Origin: Rhodococcus sp. IITR03 | Lineage (GTDB): Bacteria; Actinomycetota; Actinomycetes; Mycobacteriales; Mycobacteriaceae | Length of the DNA: 30,707 nucleotides | Direction of reading: 5' to 3' | Assembly (NCBI GenBank): GCA_001017865.1 | Contig: LATQ01000001.1 | Coordinates: 1,008,432-1,039,138, forward strand | In this document: one piece after another, positions 25,286 through 30,707 of the stretch | How the letters are laid out: each line of letters starts with the position of its first letter | Numbering within the stretch: position 1 is the stretch's first letter | Position numbers and translations under genes: made by a program | Notes under the pieces: generated by a model | Told to the model about the DNA's origin: nothing | Seen by the model: only the letters and a program-made list of their open reading frames with translations | Databases searched by the model: none

Positions 25286-26032
25286 TCAGAGACCGGCTCG
25301 CCTGAGGGTGACGCGATAGGTGTAATGCTCGGGCAGAAAGTAACTCACCGACAACTCGGTGGGCACCCCGTCGTCGTTCGAGTACAACCGGTCGACGCGC
25401 AGCAGGGGATGTCCCACTTCGCAGTTCAGCTCGCTCGCCACCTGGTCGGTGGCGAGCGCGACCGTGATGGACTGTGCTGCTTCGACGATCGGGCTGTCGA
25501 GATGCGGTTCGAGCAGCCCGATCATCGTGTTCCGGCTGGACGCTCCCGCTTGGAGCTCCGGCGACTCGAGTACGTGCGCGGCGACAGGTTCGGGCAGGTG
25601 AACCGTGGTGAGCACGAACGGGATTCCGTCGTGCAGTCGCTTGAACACCGCCGTGTACAGCACGTCGGTGTCGAGACGCAGTCGGCTCGCGGCGTCGATG
25701 TCGACTCCGCGTCGCAGCGGCGAGACGATCTGCATGACCGTGTCGGCCGACAACGCGAGCAGATCCTCGATCGAGCCGAGCTGGCGCCGGTAGCGCCGGC
25801 CCGACTCGTTCGCGAAGGTGCCGCGGCCGGGAACGCGGTAGACGATGCCGTCGGCCACGAGATCCTGGAAGGCGCGACGCACCGTCTGCCGGCTCACGCC
25901 GTGCTCCTCGGCGAGTTCGGCCTCCGTGGGCAGCCGTGTGCCGTCGCTGTACCGTCCCGCCTCGACGGCCTCCCGGAGCTGGCGCGCGAGTTGCGCGTAC
26001 GCCGGTTCCGTTTCCCGCACCTTGTAGTCCAT
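25286..26032 (-). CDS. GntR family regulator, HutC subfamily (UTRA domain)
   Basis: 248 residues, intact. N-terminal winged helix: PAYAQLARQLREAVEAGRY, LPTEAELAEEHGVSRQTVRR and GIVYRVPGRGTFA, the standard GntR sequence pattern. C-terminal UTRA ligand domain from about residue 90, with VLYTAVFKRLHDGIPFVLTT and VGHPLLRVDRLYSNDDGVP. UTRA domains bind small effectors such as sugars or acids; the effector here is probably a CoA-pathway metabolite (inference). A -10-like TAGGAT ends 9 nt before the ATG. It lies between the acyl-CoA dehydrogenase (26 bp upstream) and HtdZ (28 bp downstream), making it the best candidate to read the paired sites at 27255 and 27397. Confidence 0.93.
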   Translation of the reverse strand: MDYKVRETEPAYAQLARQLREAVEAGRYSDGTRLPTEAELAEEHGVSRQTVRRAFQDLVADGIVYRVPGRGTFANESGRRYRRQLGSIEDLLALSADTVMQIVSPLRRGVDIDAASRLRLDTDVLYTAVFKRLHDGIPFVLTTVHLPEPVAAHVLESPELQAGASSRNTMIGLLEPHLDSPIVEAAQSITVALATDQVASELNCEVGHPLLRVDRLYSNDDGVPTELSVSYFLPEHYTYRVTLRRAGL

Positions 26033-26041
26033 GACGGACCG

Positions 26042-26047
26042 ATCCTA
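26042..26047 (-). promoter_or_regulatory. -10-like TAGGAT before the GntR gene
   Basis: Minus-strand TAGGAT ends 9 nt before ATG 26032 in the 26-bp gap after the acyl-CoA dehydrogenase gene. It could give the regulator its own near-leaderless transcript besides read-through. Confidence 0.4.
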
Positions 26048-26058
26048 GCGGCCGGTCG

Positions 26059-27209
26059 TCACAGTCCGCCGCGTGCTACGAGCTGGCCGGCGATGACGTT
26101 GCGCTGGATCTCGTTGGTGCCCTCGCCGACGATCATCAGCGGCGCGTCGCGGAAGTAACGCTCGACGTCGTACTCGGTGGAGTAGCCGTAACCGCCGTGG
26201 ATGCGTACCGCGTTGAGGGCGATCTCCATCGCGATCTCCGAGCAGTACAACTTGGCCATGCCGGCCTCCATGTCGCAGCGCTCGCCGCTGTCGTACTTCT
26301 CCGCCGCGTAACGCGCCAGCTGCCGCGCCGCGGTGAGCTTGGTGGCCATCTCCGCCAGGTAGTTGCCGATGGACTGGTGCTTCCAGATCGGCTGACCGAA
26401 GCTCTCGCGCTGCTGCGCGTAGGCGAGCGAATCCTCGAGTGCGGCGGTCGCGACACCGAGGGCGCGGGAGGCGACCTGCAGACGGCCGGTCTCGAGGCCC
26501 TTCATCATGTGGGCGAAGCCCTTGCCGGGCTCACCGCCGAGGATCGCGTCGGCGGAGATGCGGTAGTTGTCGAAGCTCAGCTCGCACGACTCGACGCCCT
26601 TGTAGCCGAGCTTGGGCAGGTCGCGCGAGGCGGTCAGGCCCGGGCCGTGCTCGACGAGCACCACGGAGATGCCCTTGTGGCGCGGCTGCGCGGTGGGGTC
26701 GGTCTTGCACAGCAGGGCGATCAAGCCGGCCCGACGGGCGTTGGTGATCCACGTCTTGGCGCCGTTGATGACCAGCTCGTCGCCGTCCCGCTTGGCGGTG
26801 GTGGTCATCGCCTGCAGGTCGGAGCCACCGCCGGGCTCGGTGAGCGCCATCGTCGCGCGGATCTCACCGGTGGCCAGCTTGGCAGGTACTTGCTCTTCTG
26901 CTCCTCGGTACCGAACAACGCGAGCAGCTTCGCGACGACGGTGTGCCCTCCCATCGCACCCGACAGCGACATCCATCCGCGGGCGAGTTCCTCGGTGACC
27001 TGGACGTAGCAGGGCATCGACACCGGCGATCCGCCGTACTCCTCGGGCACGGCGAGCCCGTAGATGCCGATCTGCTTCATCTGCTCGATCCACTTCTCGG
27101 GGTACTCGTTGGCGTGCTCGACCTCCTGCACCGACGGCTTGACCTCCCGATCGATGAAGTCGCGGACGGTCTTGACCAGAAAAGTCTCTTCGTCGTTCAG
27201 GTAGGTCAC
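26059..27209 (-). CDS. Acyl-CoA dehydrogenase, one frame break near 26880
   Basis: About 383 residues with one base restored near 26880 (EEQKSKYLP then KLATGEIRATMALTEP). Usual short/branched-chain dehydrogenase plan: LVKTVRDFIDREVKPSVQEV, GLAVPEEYGGSPVSMP, TMALTEPGGGSDLQAM, WITNARRAG, GRLQVASRALGVATAAL, RESFGQPIWKHQSI, IHGGYGYSTEYDVERYFRD and IVGEGTNEIQR, whose Glu in GEGT is the catalytic base. It oxidises an acyl-CoA with FAD. GTG 27209 is preceded by GAAGGA at normal spacing. It is first in an operon with GntR and HtdZ and divergent from CitE-like and MaoC genes, so its substrate is likely a branched or dicarboxylic acyl-CoA (inference). Confidence 0.9.
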
Positions 27210-27254
27210 GGGGCATCCTTCGCTTGGGACGGGCCATACGGACCCGGGAAACTT

Positions 27255-27266
27255 TGTACGGCCATT
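27255..27266 (-). promoter_or_regulatory. 12-bp element AATGGCCGTACA before the acyl-CoA dehydrogenase gene
   Basis: Read on the minus strand, AATGGCCGTACA lies 46 bp upstream of GTG 27209. An exact second copy faces the other way at 27397-27408. The element ends in TACAAA, a -10-like sequence. Confidence 0.55.
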
Positions 27267-27396
27267 TTGTGGACCAAGTTCGGACGTTGTCAACGCGAAG
27301 ACCGCCATTCGACGTCGTGATTGCAAAGTTTTCGACGATACGAACGACTGCACCTTCCTATGAGCACACCTCTCCGTGGGGTGGCATACCGCCAAC

Positions 27397-27408
27397 AATG
27401 GCCGTACA
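27397..27408 (+). promoter_or_regulatory. 12-bp element AATGGCCGTACA before the CitE-like gene
   Basis: An exact inverted copy of the element at 27255-27266, 41 bp before GTG 27449. It overlaps the -10 box TACATT (27405-27410). Each divergent gene thus has the same 12 bp at nearly the same distance from its start. Confidence 0.55.
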
Positions 27409-27410
27409 TT
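27405..27410 (+). promoter_or_regulatory. -10 box TACATT of the CitE-like operon
   Basis: TACATT predicts a transcript start near 27417, leaving a leader of about 32 nt that holds GAGG before GTG 27449. This argues against the in-frame ATG at 27398, which would lie upstream of the transcript. Confidence 0.5.
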
Positions 27411-27448
27411 TAGCGCCGTCATTGCCGACCGAACTCCCCGAGGTCCCC

Positions 27449-28299
27449 GTGTCTTCCGAGCAACACCTCCGCCGGCGCGCCGTTCTCGTCGCCCCCGGCT
27501 CCGACGAACGCAAAGCCGGTAAGGCCCTCGCCTCCGCCGCCGACGAGGTCGTCCTCGACCTCGAGGACGCCGTCACCGCCGCCCAGAAGGACGCCGCCCG
27601 CGAACTCGTGGCCCCTCTGGTCCGCGAACACGGCGCCACGCGCACCGTCTCCGTTCGTATCAACGGACGCGGCACCCCCTGGTTCGAGGACGACCTGCGC
27701 GCGTGCGCCGCACTCGGCGACGCCCTCGCCTCGATCGTGATTCCCAAGGTCGAGAGCGCCGACGATCTCGTCGAGGCCGACCGCATCCTCGGCAGCGAGT
27801 CGACCGTCACGGTGCAGGCCCTCATCGAGACCCCCGCCGGCGTGCAGCGCATCGACGAGATCGTCGCCGCCCCCGGGTGGCCGGCGTGATCATCGGTTAC
27901 GCCGACCTCGGCGCCTCACTGGGCCGCGCCCGCACCGCCGCCCCCGAGCACTGGCTCTACGTCCAGGACCGCGTACTGCACGCCGCCCGGGCCGCCGGTG
28001 TCCAGGCGATCGACGGACCGTTCCTCGGCATCGCCGACGACGACGCCTTCCGTCACTCGGCGCAGTGGGTGTCCGATCTCGGATTCGACGGCAAGTGGGT
28101 CATCCATCCTGCGCAGATCACCTCTGCCGCAGCGGCCTTCACTCCCACCGACGATCAGGTCGACGCCGCCCGCAAGGTCCTCGCCGCACTCGAGGAAGCC
28201 GAGAACCGCGGCGCCGGAGCTGCCCAGCTCGACGGCCAGATGCTCGACGAGGCCGTCGCCGTCGCCGCCCGTCGCACACTGTCGAAGATCGGAGCCTGA
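27449..28299 (+). CDS. HpcH/HpaI aldolase family, CitE-like CoA-ester lyase; one frame break near 27878
   Basis: About 283 residues with one base restored near 27878 (EIVAAPG then VAGVIIGYADLG). It is a TIM barrel of the citryl/malyl-CoA lyase group: RRAVLVAPGSDERKAGKALA, the metal-site stretch EVVLDLEDAV, TVSVRINGRGTPWFEDDL, SIVIPKVESADDLVEADR, ALIETPAGVQRIDEI, GYADLGASLGR and KWVIHPAQI, where the conserved H-P-x-Q binds CoA. Such lyases split citramalyl-, malyl- or 3-hydroxy-3-methylglutaryl-CoA; Rv2498c of M. tuberculosis is a relative that sits next to an acyl-CoA dehydrogenase and a MaoC gene. GTG 27449 has GAGG 5 nt upstream. The MaoC gene follows after 5 bp. Confidence 0.9.
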
Positions 28300-28304
28300 A
28301 AGCC

Positions 28305-29324
28305 ATGACCACCTCGTACGTCGGCGGACCCTATTTCGACGAACTGACCGTCGGTCAGGTCTTCGACACCGCCCCCGCCGTGACGCTCACCGACGGCCTC
28401 GCCGCCGCGCACCAGAGCATTCTCGGTGACCGCCTGCGTCTTCCGCTCGACAAGCACCTCTCGACCGCCGTCGCGGGCGGGCCGGTCGCGCACGCCGGCT
28501 TCGTCACCGACATCGCGATCGGGCAGTCCACGCTCGTCACACACCACGTCAAGGCCAACCTCTTCTACCGCGGCCTGCGTTTCCGCCGCTTCCCGCACAT
28601 CGGCGACACCCTCTACACCACCACCGAAGTCGTGGGACTGAAGGAGAATTCGGCCAAGCCCGGACGCAGGCCCACCGGCCTCGCGGCGCTGCGCATGAAC
28701 ACCGTCGACCAGGACGGCAACACCGTCCTCGACTTCTACCGCTGCGCGATGCTGCCGCTGAGCGAGAATCCCGACCCCGACCGCGTCGTGCACTCCGACG
28801 ACCTGTCGGCCATCGGACCGCAGGACGAACCGCAGTGGTCCGCGCCCGCCGACTGGGATCTGGATGTCTACCGCTCGAAGGTGCCGGGTGAGCACTTCGA
28901 CAAGTCCCTCGCCGGTGCCGTGCTGCAGTCCAGCGGCGACGTCGTCTCGAGCGCACCGGAACTCGCGCGCCTGAGCCTCAACATCGCGGCGACGCACCAC
29001 GACGAGCGGGTCGGCGCATCCGGTCGTCTCGTCTACGGCGGCCACACCATCGGCCTGGCCTTCTCACAGGCGACGCGCGCGCTGCCGAATCTCGTGACGG
29101 TTCTGGGCTGGAAGTCGTGCGACCACACCGGTCCGGTGCAGGAGGGCGACACTCTCACCAGCGACCTGCACGTCGAATCCGCCGAGCCTCTCGCCGAGGG
29201 CGGTGGCGTGCTGAACCTTCGGTCGCTCGTCTACGCACACCGCGGCGGTGCCGCGAATAGCGACCGCGGCGGTGCCGAACCGGCGCCCGTGCTGGATTGG
29301 CGGTTCACCGCTCTCATGGCCTGA
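28305..29324 (+). CDS. Double-hotdog MaoC family dehydratase (mesaconyl/itaconyl-CoA hydratase-like)
   Basis: 339 residues, intact; two hotdog halves. N-half: GGPYFDELTVGQVFDTAPAV, then VAHAGFVTDIAIGQST, LFYRGLRFRRFPHIGDTLYT and VLDFYRCAMLPL. C-half: FDKSLAGAVLQSSGDVVSSA, LSLNIAATHHDERVGASGRL, VYGGHTIGLAFSQATRALPN and WKSCDHTGPVQEGDTL, where the HHDE..Y-G-G-H-T segment holds the likely active site. The length fits mesaconyl-C1-CoA (beta-methylmalyl-CoA) hydratases rather than the 150-residue single-domain type. Paired with a CitE-like lyase 5 bp upstream and a divergent acyl-CoA dehydrogenase, it could make the hydroxyacyl-CoA that the lyase splits. The exact substrate is inference. Confidence 0.88.
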   Translation: MTTSYVGGPYFDELTVGQVFDTAPAVTLTDGLAAAHQSILGDRLRLPLDKHLSTAVAGGPVAHAGFVTDIAIGQSTLVTHHVKANLFYRGLRFRRFPHIGDTLYTTTEVVGLKENSAKPGRRPTGLAALRMNTVDQDGNTVLDFYRCAMLPLSENPDPDRVVHSDDLSAIGPQDEPQWSAPADWDLDVYRSKVPGEHFDKSLAGAVLQSSGDVVSSAPELARLSLNIAATHHDERVGASGRLVYGGHTIGLAFSQATRALPNLVTVLGWKSCDHTGPVQEGDTLTSDLHVESAEPLAEGGGVLNLRSLVYAHRGGAANSDRGGAEPAPVLDWRFTALMA

Positions 29325-29341
29325 CGGCCACCGCTGCCGAG

Positions 29342-29389
29342 ACCGACGTTGTGCGCGAAATCCCTTGAGAAATCGCGCACAACGTCGGT
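29342..29389. terminator. Strong bidirectional terminator hairpin
   Basis: A perfect 17-bp stem: ACCGACGTTGTGCGCGA (29342-29358) pairs with TCGCGCACAACGTCGGT (29373-29389) over a 14-nt loop, between the MaoC stop (29324) and the HTH-gene stop (29397). It should end both convergent transcripts. Confidence 0.85.
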
Positions 29390-29396
29390 TTCGTCG

Positions 29397-29809
29397 TTAT
29401 GCGTCGACCCGTTTGACGAGGCGTTCGTAGCGTTGCCGGGCCGCCTGGGTGCTTCCCAGGCCCAGGCCGAAGGCGATCTCCTGCCAGGTCATCCCGCGTT
29501 CCCGCGCGATCCGGAGGATCAGCGCCTCGAGTTGGTCCATCTCGGCCCGCGCCTTCGGGACGAGGCCGAGCGCGGCGATGACGTCGCGTCGTCGACCTCG
29601 GGTTCGTCGGGGCCGGGACTGTGCACGCCGCCCGCCAGTGCCGCAACGAGACGGATGGCGCCGAGCGGGTCGAGCATCTCGGGGTGCGACTGCCTGGCCC
29701 GTTGCTCGGGAGTACTGCCGTGCCGTTCGGCGATTCGGAACAGGCCCGCGTACTCACGATGGGCGCGTTCGCGACTCGGATTCGGTGGGGTGAAACCGTC
29801 CTCGGACAT
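29397..29809 (-). CDS. Small HTH protein (putative DNA-binding), one frame break near 29583
   Basis: 137 residues with one base restored near 29583 (EPEVDDA then VIAALGLVPKARAEMDQLEA). I do not recognise a named family. The N-terminal half is charged (RERAHREYAGLFRIAERHG). The C-terminal 45 residues form an HTH: LILRIARERGMTWQEIAFGL, then GLGSTQAARQRYERLVKR, similar to the sigma/Myb-like HTHs of small actinobacterial regulators. The promoter is unusually clear: TTGACA-17-GATCCT with ATG 6 nt after the -10, and palindromes over the -35, so it is leaderless and may be self-regulated. It is divided from MaoC by a strong terminator and follows the enoyl-CoA hydratase gene by 43 bp on the same strand. 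Confidence 0.75.
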
Positions 29810-29815
29810 GAAACC

Positions 29816-29844
29816 AGGATCGCGTGTGAACGAGTTGTTGTCAA
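29816..29844 (-). promoter_or_regulatory. Promoter of the HTH gene: -35 TTGACA / 17 bp / -10 GATCCT
   Basis: On the minus strand TTGACA is at 29844-29839 and GATCCT at 29821-29816; GGTTTC then ATG 29809 follow, a leaderless arrangement. The consensus -35 is the best in the window. Confidence 0.7.
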
Positions 29845-29857
29845 CAGTTTGTTCACA
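29825..29857. promoter_or_regulatory. Nested inverted repeats over the HTH-gene -35 box
   Basis: Outer arms TGTGAAC (29825-29831) and GTTCACA (29851-29857), perfect, 19 bp apart; inner TGTTG-T-CAACA centred on the TTGACA box. The outer right arm covers the stop codon of the enoyl-CoA hydratase gene. Likely an operator, perhaps for the HTH protein itself (inference). Confidence 0.5.
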
Positions 29858-30706
29858 GGTCGCGGATCTCGTCCACCAATCCCCAGTCGAGTGCGCGGGA
29901 GGCGTCGAGGGGCGCAGCGTGACGAACAGGTGCAGCGACCGCCACCGGCCGATCCGCCGCGGGATGCTGACCGTCCCCCCTGCCCCGGGGATGAGACCCA
30001 TCGAGACCTCCGGGAGACGGAAGACGGTGCCGGAAGTCGCGACCACCCTGCCCGCGAAGGCCGGGATCTCGATCCCCGCGCCGATGCAGTGACCGTGCAA
30101 CCGCACCTCCATGCGACCGGCGAGCTGCGCGACGAGACGACCCGCCCCCCCACGTGTGCGGACGAAGTGCGCGAGCGTGATGTCGGGTGTGCGGCCGAAC
30201 TCGTCGAGATCCCCGCCGGCACAGAACGACGATCCTGCCCCGTCGAGCACCACCCGTTCGATGCTGCCGTCGACGACCGCGAGGCGCAGAGCGTCCACAA
30301 GAGCGTCGCGCAGCACCGTTCCGTAGGCGTTGCGGCGCTCGGGCCGATTGAGGGTGATGTGCAGGAGGTCGCCCTCGCGGGCGATCAGCACCGGTTCGTC
30401 CGAGGGCGGAGGCAGCGGGCGCGGGCCGCGTCCGGCAAGCCACGCGGCGAACTCGGGTCCGCCCTGCAGCGTCGAGTAGCCGAGCGACTCCACGTCGATC
30501 GCCTCCGGCACCGCGAGCGTCTCCGAGGCCCGCACGACCTGCCGTGCCACCAGCGCGGCCTGCTGGTTCGCGGCGACCGCCTCGGCGAAGGCGGCGATGC
30601 TCGCATCCCGGGTCCGGTGTCTCGACACGCCGCGGGACGAAGCGACCGGCGCGTAGGTGAGGTCGAGCGTGCGATCAACGGCGGACCCGGCGGGAATCTC
30701 ACGGGT
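29853..30706 (-). CDS. Enoyl-CoA hydratase/isomerase family protein, 5' end outside window; one frame break near 29925
   Basis: About 285 residues are visible, open to the window edge, so the start lies beyond it. The first roughly 105 residues are an N-terminal extension not found in simple crotonases (EAVAANQQAALVARQVVRAS and similar). The crotonase domain then reads LLHITLNRPERRNAYGTVLR, VVLDGAGSSFCAGGDLDEFG (oxyanion-hole Gly), VRLHGHCIGAGIEIPAFA, FRLPEVSMGLIPGAGGTVSI and, after a single-base break, PLDASRALDWGLVDEI. The catalytic Glu position is filled by Glu in RLPEVSMGLIPGAGG. It acts on acyl-CoA esters; the reaction (hydratase, isomerase or other) is not clear from sequence. It is upstream of the HTH gene on the same strand. 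Confidence 0.88.
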
Positions 30707-30707
30707 C

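Overview
The window is high-GC actinobacterial chromosome, most likely Rhodococcus or a close mycolic-acid relative (inference). The grounds are an Rv2864c-like penicillin-binding lipoprotein, an Rv0130/HtdZ-like MaoC hydratase, a deazaflavin (F420)-type oxidoreductase, two acyl-CoA dehydrogenases, many TetR/GntR regulators, and many promoters whose TANNNT -10 box lies 6-9 nt before the start codon (leaderless mRNAs). No rRNA, tRNA, IS element, phage gene or CRISPR array was seen, and no gene-free stretch exceeds 300 bp.

Layout. 1-3150 (+): end of a UPF0104 membrane protein, YceI, DUF3054 protein, POT peptide transporter. 3173-7536 (-): TSUP permease, three 30-bp tandem repeats, and two paralogous MecA_N/transpeptidase proteins; the second lacks all three catalytic motifs. 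7730-10096 (+): ABC-F ATPase and an alpha/beta hydrolase. 10113-12256 (-): TetR and an acyl-CoA dehydrogenase. 12390-13504 (+): orphan CbiM-CbiN fusion. 13509-18703: a TetR gene diverging from a five-gene operon (DUF4242, acyl-CoA-dehydrogenase-like flavoprotein, ABC ATPase, Tat-exported binding protein, permease). 18711-22526 (-): amidohydrolase, TetR, alpha/beta hydrolase and F420-type oxidoreductase as one overlapping operon. 22599-24801 (+): D-threonine-aldolase/D-serine-dehydratase-like enzyme coupled to a PQQ-type sugar dehydrogenase lipoprotein. 24805-29324: acyl-CoA dehydrogenase, GntR and HtdZ (-) diverging from a CitE-like lyase and a double-hotdog MaoC hydratase (+). 29397-30706 (-): small HTH protein and a partial enoyl-CoA hydratase.

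The most interesting system is at 14190-18703. A 27-codon leaderless ORF ending in tandem Cys codons, of the type found ahead of actinobacterial sulfur genes, precedes the ABC/flavoprotein operon. Its stop-codon region (TGACCGG) can pair with CCGGTCA at 14387-14393, and that same segment can instead close a hairpin that hides the Shine-Dalgarno of the first structural gene. This predicts translational attenuation by cysteine on top of TetR repression at an operator overlapping the -35 box. The operon probably imports and processes an organic sulfur source (inference).

Caution: about 38 reading-frame breaks are spread over 17 genes, mostly apparent single-base losses, with conserved protein sequence continuing in another frame. 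This looks like indel error in the sequence rather than gene decay, so such genes are annotated as whole CDSs with the break positions given.
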